DNA from: Algoriphagus aestuarii | GTDB taxonomy: Bacteria; Bacteroidota; Bacteroidia; Cytophagales; Cyclobacteriaceae | Direction: 5' to 3' | Assembly: GCA_017051695.1 (NCBI GenBank) | Contig: JAFIDK010000007.1 | Coordinates: forward strand, 62,001-126,000 | Length of the DNA stretch: 64,000 nucleotides | Shown: positions 54,981-64,000 of the stretch, piece by piece | How positions within the stretch are numbered: position 1 is the stretch's first letter | Layout of the letters: every line of letters begins with the position of its first letter | Translations under genes and position numbers: made by a program | The notes under the pieces: generated by a model | The model's database searches: none | Told to the model about the DNA's origin: nothing | The model's input: only the letters and a program-made list of their open reading frames with translations

Positions 54981-56784
54981 ATACTGCTTGCTCGGCCACA
55001 AAGCTTTTTTGTGCATTTACTTCAGCCAACAGGGCTTTGAACTGGGCTTTCATTTTTACCATTACTTCATCTGAATCGACGAGAGCGGTATTGAGCAATT
55101 GTTGGTAATAGTTAATGCCTTGTTCCAGGTTGCTTTTGAATTTTTTGAGATAATTTTCCTGTTTCGTACTTGGGTTTAAAAGCAATTTTTGGAATTCCTT
55201 TTTCAGATGGCCCACATAGAGTTGGGCTTCCTTCACAAACACATGGGGACGCTCGAGATCCAGATTTAAATTGAGCTTTCCATAAATATGTGACACCATT
55301 TCTTTCAAGCTGAAAATACCTTTGAAATAAGCTAAGTTGGGGCCCGGGCAAATGGTAACGGCGTTTAGGTTTCTTCTTGGAGTTGTTCCGTTTGAAAGGA
55401 TCGCAGGGGCACTTAACCCCTCACATAGGCAATCTTTTTCAGCTACTTCTTTCCATTCATTTTCTGAAATATCACCCTTTTGAAATTGCTTGCTTTTTAG
55501 GTTTTGGTATTGTCTGGAAGCTGTGCAAATCGGCTTTTCTGTGAATTCAGTGCTGAATGAAAGAAATTTCTTATAGCAAGGACTTCCCGGTCTGTTATTT
55601 TCCAGTCTTTGTATTCTCTGCGCTTCACCGCTGCTGTTCCTCAGGTTATTGAAAGGAACCCCAAGAGGAGATGCATTACTGAGGTAAAAGTCCGATTTTT
55701 TCGCATTTAGGATTCTCTGAAGGGTGTCTTCGTCTACAGAAGTGGCTTCAGGAACGAGTAAAAATGGGCTTCCCCAACCTGTTCCGTCCAATTGGTAATA
55801 ATTCCTCAAAAAGCTGTCTTCTTTTGAATTCCCAATGCCACCTTGATAAGTGATCTTGATTTGGGGAGTTGTTGAAAAAGCAGAAATCCCCTTTTCTGTA
55901 AGGGCTTTTTGGTAAACTTCAAAAAGAGACTGCTGAAGAATGGTTTTATTGGTTTTGAACTCTTCCAAAATCGGTCCAATTAATAAGCCGTCTGTGGCAA
56001 AAGCATGGCCTCCGCAATTCAAGCCCGATTCAATTCTAAATTCAGAAATCCACAACCCTTTTTTAGCCAGGAATTTTCCCTGGATCAAAGCTGAACGATA
56101 ATCCGAAACCTTCAGGATTATCCCTTTCTCTATTTTTCCATTGGTATTTGGGAAAAAGCAATCAAAGTTTTCTGCATAGCTGTACAATGCGGGGTTTAGT
56201 CCTGCAGAAAAAACAACAGATCCTTGGATTTTACTTTTGGCAAAACCTCTAAGTGAGGCCAAGGCATCTGAATATTCCCGGGGCAATATGGTCCCGTTTT
56301 TATCATAATTCATTTTGTCCACCTTCGTCATGATATTCACGTCGATGGCTCCTGGGACAATCAGCGTTTGAACATGTGGATACATAGCCCTCTGCTGTTC
56401 AAAAGGCGCACTTAAAAACTGATCGAAAACAGCTTTACTAGGATTTTCATCTGGTAATAAATCCGCGTACTTTTCGATCAACTTTGGGTTCTTAAGCCCG
56501 TTTTTTTGAAGGTCTTCAATTTGAAGATCCACGATTTTCTGTAAGAGATTTAGGTATTCCGTAATTCTTTTGGCTCTAAAATCTTCCATGTTTTCGCTGA
56601 TTTCCTGATAGGGAAGATGATGTTTTTCGGAATGGATCTTTCTCAAATCTTCCAAGAGATGATCATCCATGATGGAGACAACACTGGAGATACCGAACTG
56701 GGCAACTTTTAACGGACTGTCGGCAGTATAACCCAAACCCATGACAGGGATGTGAAAAGAATGTGGGGAATTCGAAGGCATCAT
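54979..56784 (-). CDS. Conserved Bacteroidota protein of unknown function, possibly a nitronate-monooxygenase-like TIM barrel with a cysteine cluster
   Basis: I recognise the N-terminal pattern (IPVMGLGYTADSPLKVAQFGISSVVSI) as recurring in Bacteroidota hypothetical proteins, but no function is known to me. The N-terminal part, with IPVMG and GGHAFATDG, recalls flavin-dependent nitronate monooxygenases/TIM barrels. Six cysteines stand out: 257 in NCGGHA, then 403, 420, 452, 454 (CLC) and 479 in TICPGPN. The last five could hold a metal or Fe-S cluster. No signal peptide. The frame opens at a TTG at 56811; the ATG at 56784 is chosen. It is 601 residues long and stands alone. Confidence 0.75.
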   Translation of the reverse strand: MMPSNSPHSFHIPVMGLGYTADSPLKVAQFGISSVVSIMDDHLLEDLRKIHSEKHHLPYQEISENMEDFRAKRITEYLNLLQKIVDLQIEDLQKNGLKNPKLIEKYADLLPDENPSKAVFDQFLSAPFEQQRAMYPHVQTLIVPGAIDVNIMTKVDKMNYDKNGTILPREYSDALASLRGFAKSKIQGSVVFSAGLNPALYSYAENFDCFFPNTNGKIEKGIILKVSDYRSALIQGKFLAKKGLWISEFRIESGLNCGGHAFATDGLLIGPILEEFKTNKTILQQSLFEVYQKALTEKGISAFSTTPQIKITYQGGIGNSKEDSFLRNYYQLDGTGWGSPFLLVPEATSVDEDTLQRILNAKKSDFYLSNASPLGVPFNNLRNSSGEAQRIQRLENNRPGSPCYKKFLSFSTEFTEKPICTASRQYQNLKSKQFQKGDISENEWKEVAEKDCLCEGLSAPAILSNGTTPRRNLNAVTICPGPNLAYFKGIFSLKEMVSHIYGKLNLNLDLERPHVFVKEAQLYVGHLKKEFQKLLLNPSTKQENYLKKFKSNLEQGINYYQQLLNTALVDSDEVMVKMKAQFKALLAEVNAQKSFVAEQAV

Positions 56785-56890
56785 AGGCTTTTCATTGAAT
56801 TGAAGCCTCAAAATTACTTCAGGTATTTTCTTAAAGCGATCGAATGGAGGTGGTTTTGCTCAGGCTTAAAAATGATTTAAATCACATTTT

Positions 56891-56933
56891 AAAATAAAAA
56901 AGAAGCCAGAATCATATCTTGATTCTGGCTTCT
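56891..56933 (-). terminator. Rho-independent terminator on the minus strand
   Basis: A perfect 14-bp stem (AGAAGCCAGAATCA at 56901-56914, TGATTCTGGCTTCT at 56920-56933) with a 5-base loop. Transcription on the minus strand meets a T-rich tail complementary to 56891-56900. It lies 22 bases after the end of the PVC-type dehydrogenase gene. Confidence 0.88.
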
Positions 56934-56954
56934 GGATAAATAGAAAACCTGTTT

Positions 56955-59618
56955 TTACTTCTGCTGCTGTAAGTACGTTACCAAGGATGCCAGTTCCTCA
57001 AAAGAAAGAGAATTGGCCAGCCCGGCTGGCATGATGGAATTTTCCATCTCTTTTCTACTTCTGATGTTGTTCTTTTTAATCGTTGAGGCCTTCCCCGTGA
57101 TATCTCTCAGCGTTAATTCATCGGCAGATTCAGCAGTGATAAAGCCCATGTAGGTATCACCATCTTTGGTGTCGATCATAAAGGAAGCAAACCCTTGAGA
57201 AATGGAAGCATTTGGTTTCATGATAGATTCTGTGATCTGATCACGATTCATGATCGAACCGATTTGTCCCATAAACGGACCTTTCATTGCCTCGCCTTTC
57301 TCAATGCTATGACAGGCAATACAACCTTGGCTAGTGAAAAGCGCCTTCCCTTTTACAGGATCACCTTTGATAGCAGCTACCGCCAAAATGACATCTTCGA
57401 TAGAGGATTCTCCTACCTGACCTTTTTTGTTTTTGATGGCCTCAAAGTCCACCTGAGGGTTTTCTTCGACGATTACTTCTTCAGAAACTGTCCCCAGTTC
57501 GGAGATTTCCATTCTGTTCCGTTCATTCAGCCCTGCAAAGAAAGTCTTTTTGGAAGGATTGGAGTTTTCAAATTCCTGTACCAGGAATGATTTGATCTTT
57601 TCGGAGGATTCCCATGTGATTCCTTTATAATACGGACCATGGGTATCAGGTCTGGTACTCCACCACCAGCTGCCATCATAAGGAGCCTCTTCCATGTAGA
57701 GTCTGGATAAAGTGCTCAGTATTTCATCTTTTAATTCCTGGTCGTTTGTGCTTTCATAAGCATCCATCAGGCCTTCCACAGCTTTATGATCATGCATGTA
57801 TCTTAAAGTCCAAAGCGCCAATTTAGGATTTGTCTTGACAGCTTCTACAGTTGCATCCACTGCATCAAGTTCCACCAATGATTTGACAGCCAAATGAGGC
57901 AGGATAATTTCCGAATTTGGACTTGCATGTGGACCTTCTACTCCAGGTTGAGGGATTTTGGCAGAAGCAGGGACACTGATTTCAAGCAATGTTTTCGCCG
58001 CATCTTTTTTTCCTAATCTTCCAAGTCCTACTATTGCCGCAACTTGTACTCTAGGGTTTGCATCATGCACTGCTGCAATAAACGCTTCTTCCGGCACATT
58101 GGACAAACAGCTTTTTCTATCAGCCAAAGCTCGTAATGCGAATTCCCGGATTTTATCTTCCTCGCTTAGCTTCAAAAGTTCTTCCACACCATTGGCACAT
58201 GCCGCTTGTGCAAAAGTGAAAATACCTGCTACTCGATTTTGAAGTGGCAATGATTTGTCTTGGGCGATTTTCAAAGCAGCCATGGCAGCTTCGTCCAAAG
58301 GTCTTTTCAAAAGCTCCTGCTGAGCATGGAAACGAGTGACAGAATTTCCTGCTTTCAATAATTCCCCTAACTCCGAAACGGAAGCAGCTTTTAAATCAGG
58401 AAATGCTTCATAGGCCCAGCCTTTTGGAACTACTTTCACTACATATCCTTTTTCGGGGCTTCCTTTATAGCCTGCCCCGTCCCATGCAGCCAAAAACATT
58501 CTGCCGGATCCATCCACATCTACATCTGTAATCTGGGAAAGCTTGATAAATCTTTCATCTTGCTGGGTAAATCCAGGTCCATCCATCGTGACTCTATGGA
58601 TGAAAAGTTGGCTTCTTCCCCAATCTGCCATCATCGGCACATGATTGTACTCTACAGGCCATCTATCATCGTCCATAAAATAAGATCCGGTACCGGATCC
58701 ACCACCAAGATCCGCTAGGGCAGGGATGATTTCATCTGTGAAGTTTTTGAACAGGCTAGGGTAGCCATACTCTCCGCTTTGCACATAATGGATAAACCGG
58801 ATGTTCCATCCACCGCCATCATTGGTATTTCCTCTGGTGTAAATATTCATGAAAGGGTCAATAGCCACATCGTAAATATTTCTGGTACCATGTGCATAAA
58901 CTTCCATCTCCGTGCCGTCAGGTCGAACCCTCACGATTCCTCCTCCTAGCATGGTCATCTTTTTACCGCTTCTGTCTTCTGCTTCATGGAAACCGAAGTC
59001 ACCTACGGCAATGTAAATCCACCCATCAATTCCCATTCTGATTCCATTTGTTGCATGGTCGGTTCCACGGCTTCGCAATGATTCAGGTGAACAGATATTT
59101 TTTATCAAAGGATTGGCAGGGCCATCGGCAATACCGTCATGGTCTGCATCAACAAATTCCACCAGATCCATTCTTTCGGCCTCTCCTGTAGTTTCGTTGA
59201 AAACTGTATGAAGGACGAAAACCTGATCACCAACAGGCATGATGCCACGGGGATTGTCTGCTTTGGCAAATTCAGTTTGGATTTCATAGATCCCATCATT
59301 GTCCTTATCAATTAGCTTCACGATGGATCCTTTTCCTGGTTCTTTACCTAGTGATCCCATCATATCTACACCGACAAAGACTTCTCCATTTGGCAAAACA
59401 GCCAGGCAAGCAGGGCTTGGAACGATTTCCGGGCCTGCGATATTGACCATGTCCAATGAAGTGCTATCCGTTTTGACAGTACTTGGGTCAAATCCTGCTG
59501 GGGAATAATATTCTTTTAATTCTTGGAGATCGGCAGTGGTTGATGTTTTGTATTTGGAGCATCCTGCAAGGACTGCCAATGTCAATACCCCGATTAATGG
59601 GATTCTTATTTTAGTCAT
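56955..59618 (-). CDS. Second PVC-type membrane-bound dehydrogenase with HEAT repeats and C-terminal cytochrome c domain, lipoprotein
   Basis: It has the same plan as the protein encoded at 46063-49068 but the two differ in sequence throughout. Lipobox VLAGC (Cys20); beta-propeller (about 50-400, with ACLAVLPNGEVFVGVD, NGIRMGIDGWIYIAVGDFG and GGGIVRVRPDGTEMEVYA); HEAT-type helical region (about 420-700) and a cytochrome c domain with CIACHSIEKGE and a Met ligand candidate in IMPAGLANSL. It is 887 residues long. It probably oxidises a sugar or alcohol at the outer membrane. It is followed by a strong terminator, and upstream lies the second intergenic repeat and a SusD gene on the same strand. 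Confidence 0.88.
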   Translation of the reverse strand: MTKIRIPLIGVLTLAVLAGCSKYKTSTTADLQELKEYYSPAGFDPSTVKTDSTSLDMVNIAGPEIVPSPACLAVLPNGEVFVGVDMMGSLGKEPGKGSIVKLIDKDNDGIYEIQTEFAKADNPRGIMPVGDQVFVLHTVFNETTGEAERMDLVEFVDADHDGIADGPANPLIKNICSPESLRSRGTDHATNGIRMGIDGWIYIAVGDFGFHEAEDRSGKKMTMLGGGIVRVRPDGTEMEVYAHGTRNIYDVAIDPFMNIYTRGNTNDGGGWNIRFIHYVQSGEYGYPSLFKNFTDEIIPALADLGGGSGTGSYFMDDDRWPVEYNHVPMMADWGRSQLFIHRVTMDGPGFTQQDERFIKLSQITDVDVDGSGRMFLAAWDGAGYKGSPEKGYVVKVVPKGWAYEAFPDLKAASVSELGELLKAGNSVTRFHAQQELLKRPLDEAAMAALKIAQDKSLPLQNRVAGIFTFAQAACANGVEELLKLSEEDKIREFALRALADRKSCLSNVPEEAFIAAVHDANPRVQVAAIVGLGRLGKKDAAKTLLEISVPASAKIPQPGVEGPHASPNSEIILPHLAVKSLVELDAVDATVEAVKTNPKLALWTLRYMHDHKAVEGLMDAYESTNDQELKDEILSTLSRLYMEEAPYDGSWWWSTRPDTHGPYYKGITWESSEKIKSFLVQEFENSNPSKKTFFAGLNERNRMEISELGTVSEEVIVEENPQVDFEAIKNKKGQVGESSIEDVILAVAAIKGDPVKGKALFTSQGCIACHSIEKGEAMKGPFMGQIGSIMNRDQITESIMKPNASISQGFASFMIDTKDGDTYMGFITAESADELTLRDITGKASTIKKNNIRSRKEMENSIMPAGLANSLSFEELASLVTYLQQQK

Positions 59619-59783
59619 GCTAAAAATAATAAACGGTTACTTGTTGATTTAACGTTGATTTTAGAACCTTCAAATATAAAAACTTCAATTCCTATTCCCG
59701 GTAGAATCGTGGATTCCTTTGATTTCAAAAGGAATGATTTTGATAAGTGGGGGAGGATAGGAATGAAAGGTTGGGTGAATATG

Positions 59784-59935
59784 AAAAAAGAGGCTGTCTC
59801 GTAACCCCTTTTTTGTCACATTGAGCACTTGAGAGACGAGAGTCTCGAAATCGAAATGTAGCTTATTCGCTGTATAAAGCCTTCGACTCCGCTCAGGCTG
59901 ACAATATCATGGAATTTTGAGACAGCCTCTTTTTT
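59784..59935. repeat. Intergenic palindromic repeat element, copy 2
   Basis: The 152-bp element is the reverse complement type of copy 1 at 34871-35018. Terminal inverted repeats GAGGCTGTCTC (59790-59800) and GAGACAGCCTC (59919-59929) are bordered by A and T runs. It shares TTTTTGTCACATTGAGC, TCGAAATGTAGCTTA and CCTTCGACTCCGCT with copy 1; a segment of about 25 bases after the GTCACATTGAGC block differs. The remainder of the 337-base gap between the PVC-type gene and the SusD gene (59619-59783) holds nothing I can support. Confidence 0.87.
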
Positions 59936-59955
59936 ACTAAAGAATTGTTTGGTGC

Positions 59956-61425
59956 TTATTTCAGCCACCAAGTCATTTGATGGATGTTGTCATTGCCAGA
60001 TCCAAACTGCTTGTCAATAGCTGCACTTACATTTTCTGTATTGTAGTTGTATTCTGACTGTGGATAAATCCATCTGTAAGGTATGGAAACTCCAGCTGGT
60101 CTTCTAAAAGAAGGATACCCAGTTCTGAGATGGTCGTAAAATGCTGTCCATTGCATTTGGAAGAAGGACTGAAGGTATTTCTGCATGATAATCATCTCAA
60201 TCTTTTCCTGATCAGTGGAAGCTTCGGAGAAATTATTCAAAGGCTCTTTCAAATAATTCATAGCCGCTTCTGGGGATACGAGACTGCTGTATCCTTCAGA
60301 ATACATCTCGTAGAAGTTAAAAGAGGCCATTACTCCATCTTTGTACAACTGCCCGGCATCGGCAACGATCCATCCACGAACTGCCGCTTCTGCCAAAATC
60401 AATTGTTGCTCAGAATAGCCCATCAGTTTATAAGGCTCATTTATAGGGTCTCTATGGTACCGATCGTTTACTTTTGAAACATTTCCTTGGGCAGCTTTCT
60501 CATTCACTTCTCCATAAGGTGCTGCAGGATCTCCACCTTCGTATGCGGTGAAATCATCGATGGCTTTACCTGCTTCTTTGGCATTTCTAGTCTGGGTACA
60601 ATAAATGAACAGACGCGGATCTTTTCTTTCCTGTAGTCTTTGGATAAAAGTGGAGTCCATATACATCCCCGAACTGAATCCACTACTGTTGAAATCCGGA
60701 TATCTGTTGTTTTGCTGATCTAAGAATACCAATTGACCGCTTTCTGATTCACTTTCCATCAATGGGCTGTTCATGAAAATTTCGTTGAATTCGCTGAAGT
60801 CCATTTCACCTGTTTTGGGAGTCAATGTGATCATGACCTTCAGCCTGAATGCATTGATCAATTTCCTCCATGACAGTACGTCACCACTGTATATAATATC
60901 TCCGGCAATGATGGTGTTCATTTCTGAAAGAATCTGATCCGCCTCTTTCAATTCCTTTAGGATTCCTTCAAAAACAGCCTTTTGATCATCATAAACCGGG
61001 CTGTATTCCTGATCAGTTTCACCTTTTAAAGAAGTAGAGTAAGGAATATCACCGAATGTTAGGGTAAGGTTGAAGAAATAATAAGCCCGGAAGAATTTGC
61101 CTAAAGCCACGTAAGAAGGCTCGTTGATTCGTTCTGCTTCTTCGATCATCTTGGTGGTATTTCTCAATACTGAATAGGCTCCGAAACTACCTCTGTCCCA
61201 CTTATAATATTGGTTGGAGTTTTCTCCATCGGTCTGAACGAGCATTTTTTGTGCGTAAAGAGGTGAAGTGCCACCATAAGCTCTAAAAACATCCCACTCC
61301 ACATTGGTCAATAGAAGCTGGGGGTGGGTTTCAGTGGGAAGGTTCGGATTGATGTTCATTTCCTCCAGATCAGAGCAGGAAAACAACACCAAGGAAATCA
61401 ATAGTACTAATATGTTATTTTTCAT
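59956..61425 (-). CDS. SusD/RagB-family lipoprotein
   Basis: Substrate-binding partner of the SusC protein encoded directly upstream. Lipobox VLFSC (Cys17), followed by SDLEEMNINPNLPTE, typical of the SusD-like type 2 group. The helical core has FFRAYYFFNLTLTFGDIPYS, and the C-terminal end WKL-like segment MTWWLK closes it. It is 489 residues long. The order on this strand is SusC then SusD, with a 30-base gap. No glycoside hydrolase, sulfatase or regulator gene lies inside the visible part of this locus, so the substrate is unknown. Confidence 0.92.
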   Translation of the reverse strand: MKNNILVLLISLVLFSCSDLEEMNINPNLPTETHPQLLLTNVEWDVFRAYGGTSPLYAQKMLVQTDGENSNQYYKWDRGSFGAYSVLRNTTKMIEEAERINEPSYVALGKFFRAYYFFNLTLTFGDIPYSTSLKGETDQEYSPVYDDQKAVFEGILKELKEADQILSEMNTIIAGDIIYSGDVLSWRKLINAFRLKVMITLTPKTGEMDFSEFNEIFMNSPLMESESESGQLVFLDQQNNRYPDFNSSGFSSGMYMDSTFIQRLQERKDPRLFIYCTQTRNAKEAGKAIDDFTAYEGGDPAAPYGEVNEKAAQGNVSKVNDRYHRDPINEPYKLMGYSEQQLILAEAAVRGWIVADAGQLYKDGVMASFNFYEMYSEGYSSLVSPEAAMNYLKEPLNNFSEASTDQEKIEMIIMQKYLQSFFQMQWTAFYDHLRTGYPSFRRPAGVSIPYRWIYPQSEYNYNTENVSAAIDKQFGSGNDNIHQMTWWLK

Positions 61426-61455
61426 TTTTTTCGAAAGTTTTAGGGTCAGGACCTA

Positions 61456-64000
61456 TTAAAAAACTGCTTTTAAAGTCATGCCCACATATCTGGAAGATGG
61501 ATCCTGTAAATTGCTATCATCACCGAAATCAGGATCTAAGTAGGGAAGGTTTTTGATCACGAAGAGATTGTACCCATACACGGTCAAATCCAGATTTTTG
61601 AATTTGTTTGACTGGATGATGTTCATTAGGTCGTAGGTCACTGATAAGCGTCTCAATTTCAGGAAGGAACGATCGTACACATTGGCGAAAATTTCACTTT
61701 CATCTTCAGTTACTTGCGCTCTGTATGGGTAATTTTGTGACCAAGTCTGCCAGCTGACAGCAGTGGTGTTTGCGGTATATTCTCTTGTGTCTGAGATCAC
61801 ATTCCCATTCACGTCACGTACAAGTTCACCGCCTGTCACGACTACTCCTTCTGGTACATACACGGGCTTTCCAGCAGCATATTCCTCATCTCTGTGAAGG
61901 ACGGAGTTAGGATGCTTTCCACCCCACCACATTTTCTCTATTGTCAGAGATCGGATCAGTCCTCCCCAAGCACCGTCCACATCCATTGCAATGCGGAATT
62001 TGTTGATCGTAAAATTGTTTTGGATACCAAATCTCCAAGATGGATCCAAGTGACCGATTTTGGTAGGGAATGGATCCCGGGTCGGCATGCCAGTATTGGC
62101 ATCCAGGATCAATTGGCCATCTGCACTTTTTTGCCAAACTGTAGCATAGTAACTGTCAGCACGGTCACCTTCTTTTAGGTTTCCGAATTTCTCAGCACCT
62201 CCATAAATGGCTGTGATTCTTTTGGTGAATTTTGTCCAATTGGCACCGATATTCCAAGTGAACTTCTCTCGTTTAATTGCAGCATAGTCCAGCATTACCT
62301 CAAAACCATGAGTGGTGTATTCATTGCCATTCACTTTTCTGGAGGTATATCCAGATGCTTCAGAAATATTCAGGTCGATAATCTGGTTTTCATCTAAAAT
62401 CTGATAATAGGTTCCTTCGAGACTCAACCTTCTCTGTGCAAATGAAGTAGAAAGACCTGCTTCGAAAGTTGTGGACTTTTGAGGCATAATTTCAGCATTT
62501 ACCAGGCTGGAAGGATAGTTGACAGATGGAGTGGATCCATAAGTAACTCCCTTATTATAAGTTGAATAAATGCTATAAGGATTTAAGTCGCTCGATACCA
62601 CTGACCATGAGCCATAAACTTTTACAAAGTCTATTGCTTTTGGCATGGTGATGAATTCAGAAACAATCGCACTGACAGATGCAGATGGGTAGAAATAGGA
62701 ATTGTTCTGCTTCGGAAGGGTAGAAGACCAGTCATTTCTCGCGGTGAAATTCAGGAAGATAGATTGCCAAAGGTCCAATCCCGCAGATCCATAGATACTT
62801 CGGATTTCTTTTTCTTCTACATAATTTGTTGCCTGAACGGGGCCTTGGGTATTGTTAAGGCTGTACACATAAGGCACGATCAGTCCATCTGATGAGGAAT
62901 AATCCTGTTTGTAATTTCTATAGAATGTAGATGCTCCAGCATTTACTGAAATGCCTACTGTTTCGCTAAGATTTTTGTTGTATGCAGCTAAAAAGTCAGT
63001 GTCCAAATTGAGTTGTTCGGTATTCCAAAATTTGTAATCCCCATTTCTTGAGTCCCCATAGTTCATATAGGATTTTGGGCTTTGCATATCCTCGAAAAGA
63101 CCTCTTTGTCTCGCTGAAACCCTTCCTTGAATGTATAAATCAGGACTGATTTGATACTTTAATTTTAGCTTCCCATCTACGACATTCCTGTTATGGACTT
63201 GATTGAGTTCGTGGGCAGCAAAGTATACGTTATTATACCAAGCATAATTGAAGTTAGCCTGTCGGTAACCTTCCAGACCTGGAACATACATGTGATCCTT
63301 TAAGTCCTGGCCATTTACATCATCGCCCATCCAAACCAAAATTGTATACATGTGGTTTTTAGGCCCATATCCGTAGCGGGGATAATTTGGGGAGTATACT
63401 TTATTATAGCTCAAAGTTGCGTCTAACTGGAGTTTTTCACTCAGTTTGAATGCGGAATTGAAATTGAAGCCACCTGTGTTGACAGAGGTGTTAGGTACCT
63501 GACCTCTTTGGTAAGCATAATTTGCAGAAAATCTTACTTGGGCTTTTTCCCCTTGGTAAGCAATGGAAATATCATTTTTAGTCACTACACCGGTTCTCAA
63601 AAAATCCTTGAGGTTGTCATGGCGAACCCATGGAGTAGGTACCCGCTCGTATTTGGATTTATCATCATAAATTGTTCCTGCTACGTTTCCGTACCACTCG
63701 ATAGTTTCTCCGGTTTCAATATTTCTGATGGGGCTATTCCACTGTGGTACCATCACACCAGGCTCGAATTTTGGTCCCCAGATCATGTCTCCATCTGAGA
63801 TACCACCATCTGCACCATCCCAAAATTCATATTGGCCGTTGGAACCGTTACCATATTCTGTTTGGGTTTCGGGAAATACAGTAAATCCAGCAGTGACCAT
63901 GTTATTGGTGGAAGCGGTCACTGTTAAACCATCTTTTGAAGCATTTTTCCGGGTGATCAAAATCGCACCGTTTTTACCTCTGGAGCCGTAAAGGGCAGAT
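61456..64000 (-). CDS. SusC/RagA-family TonB-linked outer-membrane protein, cut by the right edge
   Basis: The frame continues past the right edge, where the codons give the SusC plug hallmark ALYGSRGKNGAILITRK, so about 847 residues of the plug end and barrel are visible. The signal peptide, carboxypeptidase-like domain and any STN domain are outside. A TTG at 63960 is not the real start. The barrel ends in GMTLKAVF. The paired SusD gene follows after 30 bases. Confidence 0.93.
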   Translation of the reverse strand, partial: SALYGSRGKNGAILITRKNASKDGLTVTASTNNMVTAGFTVFPETQTEYGNGSNGQYEFWDGADGGISDGDMIWGPKFEPGVMVPQWNSPIRNIETGETIEWYGNVAGTIYDDKSKYERVPTPWVRHDNLKDFLRTGVVTKNDISIAYQGEKAQVRFSANYAYQRGQVPNTSVNTGGFNFNSAFKLSEKLQLDATLSYNKVYSPNYPRYGYGPKNHMYTILVWMGDDVNGQDLKDHMYVPGLEGYRQANFNYAWYNNVYFAAHELNQVHNRNVVDGKLKLKYQISPDLYIQGRVSARQRGLFEDMQSPKSYMNYGDSRNGDYKFWNTEQLNLDTDFLAAYNKNLSETVGISVNAGASTFYRNYKQDYSSSDGLIVPYVYSLNNTQGPVQATNYVEEKEIRSIYGSAGLDLWQSIFLNFTARNDWSSTLPKQNNSYFYPSASVSAIVSEFITMPKAIDFVKVYGSWSVVSSDLNPYSIYSTYNKGVTYGSTPSVNYPSSLVNAEIMPQKSTTFEAGLSTSFAQRRLSLEGTYYQILDENQIIDLNISEASGYTSRKVNGNEYTTHGFEVMLDYAAIKREKFTWNIGANWTKFTKRITAIYGGAEKFGNLKEGDRADSYYATVWQKSADGQLILDANTGMPTRDPFPTKIGHLDPSWRFGIQNNFTINKFRIAMDVDGAWGGLIRSLTIEKMWWGGKHPNSVLHRDEEYAAGKPVYVPEGVVVTGGELVRDVNGNVISDTREYTANTTAVSWQTWSQNYPYRAQVTEDESEIFANVYDRSFLKLRRLSVTYDLMNIIQSNKFKNLDLTVYGYNLFVIKNLPYLDPDFGDDSNLQDPSSRYVGMTLKAVF

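Noticed and set aside
1-64000. CRISPR array, tRNA/rRNA genes, transposases or phage genes
   Set aside because: None seen on either strand; the only dispersed repeat is the non-coding element at 34871 and 59784.

Overview
The window is chromosomal DNA from a Bacteroidota bacterium, most likely of order Cytophagales (Algoriphagus/Cyclobacterium-like). I infer this from two SusC/SusD pairs, a GLPGLI/outer-membrane-barrel pair, a TamL lipoprotein with TamB, an ECF sigma/FecR/SusC signalling set, a TAnnTTTG-type promoter, many exported enzymes with Sec, Tat or lipoprotein signals, and moderate-to-low GC. I saw no rRNA, tRNA, CRISPR array, insertion sequence, phage gene or replication origin. Coding density is high.

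Layout. 1-730 is the end of an outer-membrane barrel gene cut by the left edge. 711-6690 holds an exported GH43 enzyme, then a Tat-dependent small subunit, an FAD-dependent GMC dehydrogenase with a [3Fe-4S]-type cysteine pattern, an exported TIM-barrel isomerase/lyase and an exported sulfatase. 6704-12603 holds an OmpR-type two-component system divergent from a GLPGLI/beta-barrel operon, with three 10-bp-spaced repeats between them. 12644-20563 is a mixture of exported enzymes: GlcG/HbpS-like, two Gfo/Idh/MocA proteins, a dihaem cytochrome c, an M28 peptidase and a DinB-fold protein. 20565-27801 is the tamL-tamB pair. 28066-32840 is an iron-uptake locus with a clear operator and promoter, preceded by a VOC protein and a DoxX-like membrane protein. 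33138-36718 has an unknown protein, a GH10 xylanase, a copy of an intergenic repeat, and two redox enzymes. 36963-45181 is a complete sigma factor/FecR/SusC/SusD/phosphoesterase operon. 45229-59618 holds a subclass B1 metallo-beta-lactamase, two large PVC-type haem dehydrogenases, a membrane-tethered TPR/HTH regulator, a beta-propeller phytase with its TonB receptor, and a conserved protein of unknown function. A second copy of the repeat and a SusD/SusC pair, cut by the right edge, finish the window.

How the genes may work together. Periplasmic sugar oxidation is the main theme. The GMC dehydrogenase, its Tat subunit, a cytochrome c, a TIM-barrel lyase-type enzyme and two exported Gfo/Idh proteins resemble the parts list of a keto-glycoside (oxidise, cleave, reduce) pathway, next to classical GH43 and GH10 hydrolases. 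The second theme is organic phosphate: a SusCD-linked calcineurin-type phosphoesterase and a phytase/TonB receptor operon. The third is iron: a TonB receptor with a PepSY reductase-like protein under an iron-box-like operator. These pathway assignments are inferences from gene family and neighbourhood.
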